DNA of 64,000 bases from JAYOEY01 sp038120295. GTDB taxonomy: Bacteria > Pseudomonadota > Alphaproteobacteria > MPNO01 > UBA2964. The first letter of the stretch is position 1; the number at the start of each line of letters is the position of its first letter. This document shows, piece after piece, positions 57,168 through 64,000 of the stretch. Under the pieces are notes generated by a model, which did no database searches, was not told where the DNA came from, and saw only the letters and a program-made list of their open reading frames with translations. Where the stretch lies: NCBI GenBank assembly GCA_038120295.1, contig JAYOLL010000015.1, forward strand, positions 13,004-77,003, written 5' to 3'. The position numbers were made by a program, and so were the translations under genes.

Positions 57168-58927
57168 GCCTTCGCCGCTCCTCCTTCGGCGCCTTCCGCC
57201 CCGGGCGGGACGTTCTGCGGCACGAAATCGTCCTTGGCGCCGGGCAGGCCGTAATCATAGGCCCAGCGATAGACCAGCGGCAGTTCGGGACCGAAATTGC
57301 CGTGTCCCGGAGGAACTTCCTCGGTCTGCCATTCAAGCGAGGTCGCCTTCCACGGGTTGTGTCCGGCAGGTTTGCCTTTCCGGGCGCTCCAGAACACGTT
57401 GAAGAAGAAGACCACCTGCGCGAAGCCCACCAGCAGCGTAACGACCGTGATGAAGGCATTCAGGTCCTGGGCGGAATCCGGAATAAAGGTCGTCTCGCCC
57501 ATCTCGAAATAGCGGCGCGGTACGCCGAGCAGGCCGAGATAGTGGATCGGCAGGAAGATCGTGTAGGCGCCGATGAAGGTGGTCCAGAAATGGAACTTGC
57601 CCATGCCTTCATGCAGCATGCGGCCGGTCATCAGCGGATACCAGTGATAGACCGCACCGAACACCACAAGCAGCGGAGCGACCCCCATCACCATGTGGAA
57701 ATGGGCGACCACAAACATCGTATCCGACAGCGGCACGTCGACCACCACGTTGCCAAGGAACAGGCCGGTGATGCCGCCGTTGACGAAGGTCACGATGAAG
57801 GCCAGCGCGAACAGCATCGGCAGGGTCAGCCTGATGTTGGCTCTCCACAGCGTCAGGGTCCAGTTATAGACCTTGAGCGCGGTCGGCACCGCGATGATCA
57901 GCGTCGTGGTCGCGAAGAAGAAGCCGAAATACGGGTTCATGCCGCTGACATACATGTGGTGCGCCCACACGATGAAGCTCAGCGCGCCGATGATCACGAT
58001 AGCCCAGACCATCATCCGGTAGCCGAAGATATGGCGGCGGGCGTGTACGCTGATCAGGTCGGAAACGATTCCGAACGCCGGCAGCGCCACGATGTACACT
58101 TCAGGATGCCCGAAGAACCAGAACAGATGCTGGAACAGCAGCGGGCTACCGCCGTCATGCTCGTTCAGCACGCCCTGGTCCAGCGCGGCCGGCATGAAGA
58201 AGCTGGTGCCGAGCGTGGCGTCGAGCGTCGTCATGATGGCGGCGACGAACAGCGCGGGGAAAGCAAACAGCGCCAGAACCGTAGCCGTAAAGATGCCCCA
58301 GATCGTCAGCGGCAGGCGCATCAGCGTCATGCCGCGGGTTCGGGCCTGCAGGATGGTCGTCACATAGTTGAGACCGCCCATCGTGAACCCGATAATGAAC
58401 AGGGCCAGCGAAACCATCATCAGCAGAATGCCGGTGCTGTGACCCGGCGTTCCTGACGTAATCGTCTGGGGCGGATAGAGCGTCCAGCCGCCGCCCGTCG
58501 GACCGCCCGGTACGAAGAAGCTCGACACCAGGACGAGAGCGGCGATCAGGAATATCCAGTAGCTCACCATGTTCACGTAGGGGAACACCATGTCCCTCGC
58601 GCCAACCATCAATGGAATCAGGTAGTTGCCGAACCCGCCCAGGAACAGGGCCGTCAGCAGGTAAACCACCATGATCATGCCGTGCATGGTGACGAACTGG
58701 TAATAGTCCGAGGGATCGATGAAATCGAAGCTCTCCGGAAAACCAAGCTGCAGGCGCATCATCCAGGACAGGACCAGCCCTACCAGGCCGATGGCGACCG
58801 CTGTCGTCGAATACTGGATCGCGATGACCTTCGCGTCCTGGCTGAAGACATATTTCGTTATCCACGACTTGGCGTGGTACAGCTCCATCTCTTCGACTTC
58901 TGCTGGCGGCACATAAACTTCAGCCAT
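57164..58927 (-). CDS. ctaD: Cytochrome c oxidase subunit I
   Basis: 587 aa, about 12 helices. Heme a ligands His82 (TMHGMI) and His411; CuB ligands His274, His323 and His324; heme a3 ligand His409 in AHFHMVMG. Glu276 in GHPEVY marks an A1-type D-channel, with Asp112 at its entrance, and Lys352 in the K-channel; Tyr278 is the cross-linked tyrosine. It reduces O2 to water and pumps protons. Gene order subunit II, I, III, III, IV; no heme-A synthesis or assembly genes are adjacent, fitting a supplementary oxidase. Confidence 0.97.
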   Translation of the reverse strand: MAEVYVPPAEVEEMELYHAKSWITKYVFSQDAKVIAIQYSTTAVAIGLVGLVLSWMMRLQLGFPESFDFIDPSDYYQFVTMHGMIMVVYLLTALFLGGFGNYLIPLMVGARDMVFPYVNMVSYWIFLIAALVLVSSFFVPGGPTGGGWTLYPPQTITSGTPGHSTGILLMMVSLALFIIGFTMGGLNYVTTILQARTRGMTLMRLPLTIWGIFTATVLALFAFPALFVAAIMTTLDATLGTSFFMPAALDQGVLNEHDGGSPLLFQHLFWFFGHPEVYIVALPAFGIVSDLISVHARRHIFGYRMMVWAIVIIGALSFIVWAHHMYVSGMNPYFGFFFATTTLIIAVPTALKVYNWTLTLWRANIRLTLPMLFALAFIVTFVNGGITGLFLGNVVVDVPLSDTMFVVAHFHMVMGVAPLLVVFGAVYHWYPLMTGRMLHEGMGKFHFWTTFIGAYTIFLPIHYLGLLGVPRRYFEMGETTFIPDSAQDLNAFITVVTLLVGFAQVVFFFNVFWSARKGKPAGHNPWKATSLEWQTEEVPPGHGNFGPELPLVYRWAYDYGLPGAKDDFVPQNVPPGAEGAEGGAAKA

Positions 58928-59000
58928 CAGATTTTCCTCTTCGATATATGGTGATCACGGATCATTGGATATTCGCTGGTATTCGTAAGCAGACGCATGC

Positions 59001-59885
59001 CTAGTGAGTCAGATGGGCCTTGGGCAACGCGTCTTTCATCTTTTTGGTCTGCTCGTCGGCACGCTTGATCAGCTGTTCCAGCGTAACCTCGTTTTCGGCC
59101 AGCAGTTTTTTGAAGGTCGTCTGTTCCTTCAGCCACGCGTCGTAATCGGCCTGCTCCATGACCTCAACCTGGCTCCGCATCGCATGATGACCGACGCCGC
59201 ACAGCTCGAAGCACAGCACGTCGAACGTACCTGTCCGGGTCGGCTCGACCCAGAAATAGGTGACCGCACCGGGCACCATGTCCATTTTGGCTCGGAATTC
59301 CGGAACATAGAAATTGTGCAGTACGTCGACCGACCGCAGCAGGAACTTGACCGGCTTGTTCATCGGCAGCGCCAGATTTGCGCCATCGACCAGAACGTCG
59401 TCATGCCCGTTCGGATCCTTGGGATCGATCCCGAAAGGATTGTCGTCGTTGATCAGCCGGACGTTGGATTTTCCCATCTTGCCGTCGGCGCCGGGCAGGC
59501 GGAATTGCCACGACCACTGCTTGCCCATCGCTTCGACATGAGTCGCAGCCTGCGGCACTGTTACATACTGGTTCCACACGAACAGGCCGGGGATCAGCAG
59601 GGCGGCGACCCCGACGGATGTCAGGATCGTCAGCCACCATTCGAGCTTGTGACTTTCCGGCTTGTATTCGGCGCGAACGCCTTCCCGGTACTTGAATTTA
59701 ATGACGCAGTAGGCGGTGAACAGGACCACCGCGATAAACACGACGCCGGTAATCCAGAAAGTCAGGATAATCGTATCGTCGATAGTTCCCCAGTTCGATG
59801 CGACGGGAGTCCACCACCAGGGACTTGCAAAATGGAAAACTACCGTCCCGACGGCGACGAGAATCAAACCGAGTGCGACAATCAT
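59001..59885 (-). CDS. coxB: Cytochrome c oxidase subunit II
   Basis: 294 aa with two N-terminal hairpin helices (about 37-62 and 86-106) and a periplasmic cupredoxin domain. The binuclear CuA ligands are all present: His190, Cys225, Glu227 (carbonyl), Cys229, His233 and Met236 in CFELCGVGHHAM. No C-terminal heme c domain is fused, so it takes electrons from a separate cytochrome c, plausibly the divergently encoded one at 60187. A Lys-rich helical tail (about 255-294) is extra. Confidence 0.95.
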   Translation of the reverse strand: MIVALGLILVAVGTVVFHFASPWWWTPVASNWGTIDDTIILTFWITGVVFIAVVLFTAYCVIKFKYREGVRAEYKPESHKLEWWLTILTSVGVAALLIPGLFVWNQYVTVPQAATHVEAMGKQWSWQFRLPGADGKMGKSNVRLINDDNPFGIDPKDPNGHDDVLVDGANLALPMNKPVKFLLRSVDVLHNFYVPEFRAKMDMVPGAVTYFWVEPTRTGTFDVLCFELCGVGHHAMRSQVEVMEQADYDAWLKEQTTFKKLLAENEVTLEQLIKRADEQTKKMKDALPKAHLTH

Positions 59886-60035
59886 TACTGTTCCACCCCA
59901 AGGCCTTTTCTATGACAGTTGCGCGAAACTAGACCAAGTCCTTGCCATGGTCCAGACCATATTCGGCCTTAAAATTACCTCATTGATCGGTTCTTTTCCA
60001 ACCGGTGGCGAAAAAACGGAGGCCGAAACACATAT

Positions 60036-60064
60036 TCATTATAGGGACTTAACCGAATTATAAT
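60036..60064 (+). promoter_or_regulatory. Possible promoter of the cytochrome c gene
   Basis: TATAAT at 60059-60064 is a perfect -10 hexamer. The -35 region at about 60036-60041 (TCATTA) fits poorly, so activation by a regulator is possible. It would give a leader of about 115 nt. Confidence 0.45.
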
Positions 60065-60066
60065 AC
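60038..60066 (-). promoter_or_regulatory. Possible promoter of the oxidase operon
   Basis: On the minus strand TATAAT occupies 60043-60038, about 150 nt before the subunit II start. The -35 position (about 60066-60061, GTATTA) is weak. It overlaps the opposite promoter candidate, so the two could compete or share a regulator. Confidence 0.4.
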
Positions 60067-60186
60067 TTTTTCCGGAATATGACGGCCCGATTCGAACATA
60101 CGTTTCAAACCGGGTTGTGCCGGAAGGCCCTCTGAACCATAATCCCGCCGCTTTTTTAGACCCCGTCCGACGAGGAGAGTTAGACA

Positions 60187-60609
60187 ATGAAATTCGTGAA
60201 ATTCGCCATGCTGGCCATCGGGCTGACATTTGCCGCCGGCAGCATGACCGCCCCAGCCTTCGCCATGGGCGATGCCGACAAGGGCAAGAAGGTGTTCAAC
60301 AAGTGCAAGGCCTGCCATCAGGTCGTCCCGGGCAAGAAGAGCCTGGGCCCGAATCTCAGCAGTATCCTGGGCAAGAAAGCGGGCACCCAGGACGGCTACA
60401 AGAAATATTCCGCCGATATGGTGGCTGCCGGCGAAAAGGGCCTTGTCTGGAACGACAAGACCTTCGTCGACTATATAGCCGAGCCGAAGAAGTATCTTGG
60501 CGGCGTCCTTGGCAAGAAGAAGGCCAAAACCAAGATGGCGTTCAACGGCCTGAAGAAGGCAGCGGATCGCGACAATCTCCTGGCCTATCTGAAGTCGGTC
60601 GCAAAGTAA
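60187..60609 (+). CDS. Soluble class I cytochrome c
   Basis: 140 aa. A signal peptide (MKFVKFAMLAIGLTFAAGSM, cleaved near AFAMG) precedes a class I cytochrome: heme site C40-K-A-C43-H44, and an axial Met near residue 118 (KTKMAFNGLKK). GAGAGT precedes the start. Lysine-rich like eukaryotic-type c2/c552 donors, which dock on acidic CuA domains. Its heme would be attached by the ccm system encoded 26 kb away. Divergent from the oxidase operon, suggesting they work together. Confidence 0.93.
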   Translation: MKFVKFAMLAIGLTFAAGSMTAPAFAMGDADKGKKVFNKCKACHQVVPGKKSLGPNLSSILGKKAGTQDGYKKYSADMVAAGEKGLVWNDKTFVDYIAEPKKYLGGVLGKKKAKTKMAFNGLKKAADRDNLLAYLKSVAK

Positions 60610-60653
60610 GCCAGAGCAGCAAGACCGAATCGACAGACACAGATGTCGAATCG

Positions 60654-60686
60654 AACCGGCGGCTGGGAAACCGGCCGCCGGTTTTT
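60654..60686 (+). terminator. Intrinsic terminator after cytochrome c
   Basis: A perfect 10-bp stem AACCGGCGGC / GCCGCCGGTT with a 10-nt loop, followed by TTT. It lies 45 nt beyond the cytochrome c stop. Confidence 0.88.
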
Positions 60687-60764
60687 CGTTGCACGCCTTA
60701 TTGATAAGGAGGCCCGGGAGGGCCTACGATTTCCTTTCCCTGCAACACGCTTGGCGTGGCAACC

Positions 60765-62000
60765 ATGCTTTCACAGGCAGACAACGACCTTCTGACCCGG
60801 ATCGGACCGGGTACCCCGATGGGCGACCTGATGCGGCGCTACTGGATTCCAGCCCTGTACGGGCGCCAGATTGCCGAACCCGATGGTCCTCCGGTTCGCG
60901 TCCGCCTGCTGGGAGAAAACCTGGTTGCCTTCCGCGATACGAAGGGCCGCCCCGGCCTGCTGGACGAGCGCTGTCCTCACCGTACCGCCTCGCTTTTCTT
61001 CGGTCGTAACGAGGATTGCGGGCTGCGATGCGTCTATCACGGCTGGAAATTCGATATCGACGGCAACTGCGTCGACCTGCCGTCGGAGCCGCCCGGCAGC
61101 AATTTCCAGGACAAGATCCGCGCGAAAGCATACCCCTGCGTCGAGGCGGGCGGCGTGGTGTGGACCTTTATGGGCGATCCGGCGCAGAAACCGCCGCCGC
61201 CCGATCTGGAATGGATGCGCCTGCCCGAATCGCATCTGCATACATCGCGCCAGATCATGCAGTGCAACTGGCTGCAGGGGCTCGAAGGCGGCTTCGATGC
61301 GAGCCACCTTGCCTTCCTGCATGGCGGCGTGGCCGAGGGAAGCATTACGATCTGCCCCTACGACTATCACGTGGAACCAACCGATTTCGGATTCGTCGTG
61401 GGCGCTGGCCGCGACAATGACGACGGTTCGACCTTCTGGACCGCCAACGTCATGGTGATGCCGTTTCACAAGATCATCGCATCGGTGCCGGTCGGCGTTC
61501 ACATGTGGGTGCCGATCGACGACGAGAACACCATGCAGTACTGCATCGATTTCCTGCCCCACCGCCCCCTGACCGCCGAAGACATCGCGCGGGAAACGTC
61601 GTGGAACGGCATTCATTCCGAGAATATTCTCGGCACCGACATGCCGGTCCGCAACCGCGAAAACGACTACCTGATCGATCGAGACCTTCAGGCGAGCGGT
61701 CAGTCCTATACCGGGATCAAGGGGCTCGGTACGCAGGATAACGGCATCCAGGAATCGATGGGACCGATCGCCGACCGGACGCGCGAACGGCTCGGCGTCG
61801 CGGATACGGCGATCATCGCAATCCGGAAATTCCTGCTGCAGACCGTGAAGGAGCATGCGGCGGGCGCAACCCCGCCGGGGCTGGACCCGGAAACCTATCA
61901 GGTGCGCTCGTCACGCTATTTCGCACCTACGGGCGTTCCGTTTTCGGAGACGATGACGAAGCAGATCGCTCTGGAGGCGGAGGTCGTTCCGGTCGGTTAA
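60765..62000 (+). CDS. Rieske oxygenase, phthalate 4,5-dioxygenase-like terminal component
   Basis: 411 aa from ATG 60765 (MLSQADNDLLTRIGPGTPMG), the standard beginning of this family; a GTG three codons upstream is possible. Rieske ligands CPHRTASLFFG and CVYHGWKFD (about 68-98); the iron site follows in GFDASHLAFLH (D-x2-H-x4-H). It belongs with the single-component-type alpha3 oxygenases that need a phthalate dioxygenase reductase, absent from this window. Its TAA overlaps the stop of the convergent aquaporin gene. Confidence 0.9.
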   Translation: MLSQADNDLLTRIGPGTPMGDLMRRYWIPALYGRQIAEPDGPPVRVRLLGENLVAFRDTKGRPGLLDERCPHRTASLFFGRNEDCGLRCVYHGWKFDIDGNCVDLPSEPPGSNFQDKIRAKAYPCVEAGGVVWTFMGDPAQKPPPPDLEWMRLPESHLHTSRQIMQCNWLQGLEGGFDASHLAFLHGGVAEGSITICPYDYHVEPTDFGFVVGAGRDNDDGSTFWTANVMVMPFHKIIASVPVGVHMWVPIDDENTMQYCIDFLPHRPLTAEDIARETSWNGIHSENILGTDMPVRNRENDYLIDRDLQASGQSYTGIKGLGTQDNGIQESMGPIADRTRERLGVADTAIIAIRKFLLQTVKEHAAGATPPGLDPETYQVRSSRYFAPTGVPFSETMTKQIALEAEVVPVG

Positions 62001-62710
62001 TCTTCGTCGTCGGGCGGATAGCCCTTCGGACTCAGCAGCCAGCCGAGCGCCAGGGCGGCGAGCGCCGCGCCGACGCATTGCGCGACGATAAAGGCCGGCG
62101 CATCGAACGGACGAATTCCGGAAAACGTATCGGTCAGAGCCCGCGCCACCGTCACCGCCGGGTTGGCGAAGCTGGTTGAGGCGGTAAACCAGTAGGCCGC
62201 CGTTATATAAAGGCCGACCATCCAGGCGACGGCGTCGGATCGCCAGCGTAATGTCGCGAAGATGGTCCCGACCAGCCCGAACGTCGCGACGACTTCCGAC
62301 AGATACTGCGCCGGACCGGTACGGGTCTTGGCGGAAACCTGCCAGATCGCTTCCTCGAACATGCCATGCGCCAGCAGCGTGCCGAAAATGCCGCCCGCTA
62401 CCTGGAATATAAGGTACAGCCCTGCCATGGACGCGCCGATTTCCTTCCGCATCCAGAAAGCAAGCGTCACCGCCGGGTTGAAATGAGCGCCCGACACCGG
62501 GCCGAGACCGGTGATCAGCACGACAAGGATCGCCCCGGTCGGGATCGTATTGCCGAGCAGCGCGATGGCGACGTTCCCGCCTGCCAGCCGCTCGGCCATG
62601 ATGCCGGAGCCGACCACAGTGGTCAGCAGGATCGCCGTCCCGGCGAATTCGCCGGCGAGGCGCCGGGAGAGGGTTATAGTCTGCACGATGTAAAATTCCC
62701 GGAATGGCAC
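61997..62710 (-). CDS. MIP/aquaporin family channel (AqpS-like)
   Basis: 237 aa, six helices and both NPA half-helices: SGAHFNPAVTLAF and TSFANPAVTVARA. The text GSGIMAERLAGGNVAIALLG is strongly like the AqpS group of alphaproteobacteria, members of which sit in arsenic operons and conduct trivalent metalloids. No ars genes are visible here, so solute specificity is open. ATG 62710 is used; a GTG at 62686 would give a shorter N-terminus. Confidence 0.9.
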   Translation of the reverse strand: MPFREFYIVQTITLSRRLAGEFAGTAILLTTVVGSGIMAERLAGGNVAIALLGNTIPTGAILVVLITGLGPVSGAHFNPAVTLAFWMRKEIGASMAGLYLIFQVAGGIFGTLLAHGMFEEAIWQVSAKTRTGPAQYLSEVVATFGLVGTIFATLRWRSDAVAWMVGLYITAAYWFTASTSFANPAVTVARALTDTFSGIRPFDAPAFIVAQCVGAALAALALGWLLSPKGYPPDDED

Positions 62711-62750
62711 TTAACCGGGACGATATACCTCTAATGTTACAGACGGATGA

Positions 62751-63668
62751 CTACCGCCACAGTTCCCGGCACCGCATCGCCACAACATTCTCGTAGGGCA
62801 CAGGCCGGTCGATATGCCCGATGGATTGCGCGAAGGCGTTGAGCTTTTCAACCGCGGACACGGAAATCGCCGGATCGTAGAACTCGGCGTCGCGCGCCAC
62901 GATATCGGCGATCAGCGCCGTGGACTCGGGCGGAAACTTGCCTTCGCCGACCTTGCGCGCGAGTTCCGGGTCCTCGCGCAGCGCCTTCTGCGCCCGGACG
63001 ATGGCGCGGACGGCTGCGTCCACCGAAGCCGGTTCCCTGGCGATAAAGCCGTCGGCAACCACCAGACCCGCAAAGGTAAAGAACCGCGTCTCCGCCGGGT
63101 CGTCGCCGCGCCGGACATCGATATGTATTTTTCCGACTCCGGACGTCAGGGCGGTCTCCGCCCCCATGGCGTTGGCCCAGAACCCGTCGATCAGCCCGTC
63201 CTTGAGCGCCTGCGCGGCAAACACCCCGAACGACACATGCCGGTCCTTCGAACCGGGCAGATCGATAATCGAAAGATCCTTGTCGGGGTCCAGCCCGGCC
63301 GCGCGCAACACCTGTTTGAAAGCGAGGTCGGGGCCTTCGGCCGCGGTGAAGGTAAGCCCCCTGAGCGCCTCTGCGTCGCCGCGCGCGGCGTCAAGATCGG
63401 CCCGCACCGTCAGAAGCCAGGGCGTTCCCTGCGACAGGGCAACGGCGATCTTCGCGCCCTCCCAGTGATCGAACTCGGTCAGCACGTCGTGCACCGAACC
63501 GGCGATCATCGCATCCGCCTCGCCGTTCTTCAGCGCGCGCGTGGACCCCATCGCCGAGACCAGCTCGATCCTTGCGTCGACGCCCTCGTCCCGGAAAAAC
63601 CCGAGCTCGTCGGCGGCGAGCGCCGGAAAACAGGTGTTGCTGACAAGATCGACGGCGGCGATACGCAT
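62751..63668 (-). CDS. ABC transporter substrate-binding protein-like (NMT1/THI5 type)
   Basis: 305 aa with a two-lobed binding-protein fold of the SsuA/NMT1 type: VSNTCFPALAADELGFFRDE (about 9-28), LKNGEADAMIAGSVHDVLTE (about 46-65) and LKDGLIDGFWANAMGAETAL. There is no signal peptide at the N-terminus (MRIAAVDLVS), so it is either a cytoplasmic enzyme-like relative or mis-started. No permease or ATPase gene follows inside the window. Upstream lies 332 nt of apparently empty DNA. Confidence 0.78.
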   Translation of the reverse strand: MRIAAVDLVSNTCFPALAADELGFFRDEGVDARIELVSAMGSTRALKNGEADAMIAGSVHDVLTEFDHWEGAKIAVALSQGTPWLLTVRADLDAARGDAEALRGLTFTAAEGPDLAFKQVLRAAGLDPDKDLSIIDLPGSKDRHVSFGVFAAQALKDGLIDGFWANAMGAETALTSGVGKIHIDVRRGDDPAETRFFTFAGLVVADGFIAREPASVDAAVRAIVRAQKALREDPELARKVGEGKFPPESTALIADIVARDAEFYDPAISVSAVEKLNAFAQSIGHIDRPVPYENVVAMRCRELWR

Positions 63669-64000
63669 GGCGGCTTCATTCCTGCTTTCCGAAGTTTTAC
63701 CCGCAGGCGCTCAAATTCCGCCCGCATGGCTTGAACATGGTTCGAAACTAAGCCTGCCGGGCAACATGTTCAACCAAGGCAGCGCCCGGAGCCGTCCCGC
63801 GCTTTCGGTCGTGGACTGTAAATACGGCACCTGTCCAGACTCGCTTGCTGGATTGACTTAGGCGATTGCACAGGCTACGGGGAAAGCCTGATGGGTACCT
63901 TCGCAAAATTTCGTTCGGGATTGTCCCTTCTGGCAGGCAGCCTGATTTATGCTGACCTGCCCCCCTTAACCGGGTCCATTTGCTGAGTTAGAGAATTGGC
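63669..64000. other. Terminal stretch without a supported gene
   Basis: 332 nt at the right edge. It must hold the promoter of the minus-strand binding-protein gene. A 31-codon frame from ATG 63891 after GGGGAAA is seen, but no family is recognised and it is too short to call. No repeat or RNA structure stands out. Confidence 0.5.

Larger units (their letters stand above)
59886..60186. other. Divergent promoter region, oxidase operon and cytochrome c
   Basis: These 301 nt lie between divergent genes, with no coding sequence seen. The centre (60025-60080) is markedly AT-rich against the surrounding DNA and holds two perfect TATAAT boxes, one per strand, about 15 nt apart. Confidence 0.7.

Noticed and set aside
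63891..63986. 31-codon frame near the right edge after GGGGAAA
   Set aside because: Too short and without recognised features; no operon partner in view.

Overview
This window comes from an alphaproteobacterium, most likely a free-living, respiring member of or near the Rhodospirillales. The evidence is uniformly GC-rich DNA with strong third-position GC, and several gene orders that are typical of alphaproteobacteria: acnA beside ccmABCDEFGHI, a carD/7Fe-ferredoxin/S4-protein/SUV3-like-helicase block, and intergenic GTCATCCCGG-type repeats. A run of ten N at 5265-5274 shows that this is a draft scaffold. Apart from the repeats there is no phage, transposase, CRISPR array or rRNA; there is one tRNA, Arg(CCU).

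Layout. (1) 1-9785, catabolic and accessory: a two-subunit molybdenum hydroxylase (large subunit cut by the window edge), a glutamine-synthetase-like ligase followed by Rieske oxygenase alpha and beta subunits (aniline-dioxygenase-like logic), a hotdog thioesterase, an LLM flavin oxidoreductase, a 4,5-dihydroxyphthalate-decarboxylase-like protein and an MFS/BT1-like transporter. (2) 9799-16113, mixed housekeeping: a kinase fusion, a GST, tRNA-Arg, a secreted Cys-rich protein, a PagL-like deacylase, prolyl aminopeptidase, an exported nuclease and a molybdenum-carrier-like protein. (3) 16187-22874: carD, fdxA, terB-like, S4 protein, helicase, then divergent htpG. (4) 22987-26511: a DUF1223 protein and aconitase. 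(5) 26885-34178: a complete System I cytochrome c maturation locus, ccmABC-D-E-F-G-H-I. (6) 34168-37965: a TauE exporter and the ydbH-ynbE-ydbL envelope lipid-transport set. (7) 38005-44289: one HyuA and two paralogous HyuB hydantoinase/oxoprolinase subunits. (8) 44548-50677: gltBD glutamate synthase. (9) 50694-60609, respiration and copper: a Sel1 protein, a DUF2189 membrane protein, a four-gene module (two tiny membrane proteins, a Tat-exported His-rich cupredoxin and a large polytopic protein), then an aa3-type oxidase operon with two different subunit III genes, divergent from a soluble cytochrome c. (10) 60765-64000: a phthalate-dioxygenase-like Rieske protein, an AqpS-like aquaporin and a solute-binding protein.

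How it fits together: the ccm locus attaches heme to c-type cytochromes such as the one at 60187, which could feed the oxidase at 55457-59885. GltBD, the GS-like ligase, the Hyu proteins and the oxygenases point to metabolism of nitrogen-containing and aromatic compounds. The most interesting parts are the copper/membrane module next to the oxidase (52820-55374), a candidate stand-alone small RNA between acnA and ccmA, the GS-like/Rieske cluster, the tandem hyuB pair, and a family of near-perfect 28-30 bp hairpin repeats, one of which coincides with the assembly gap.
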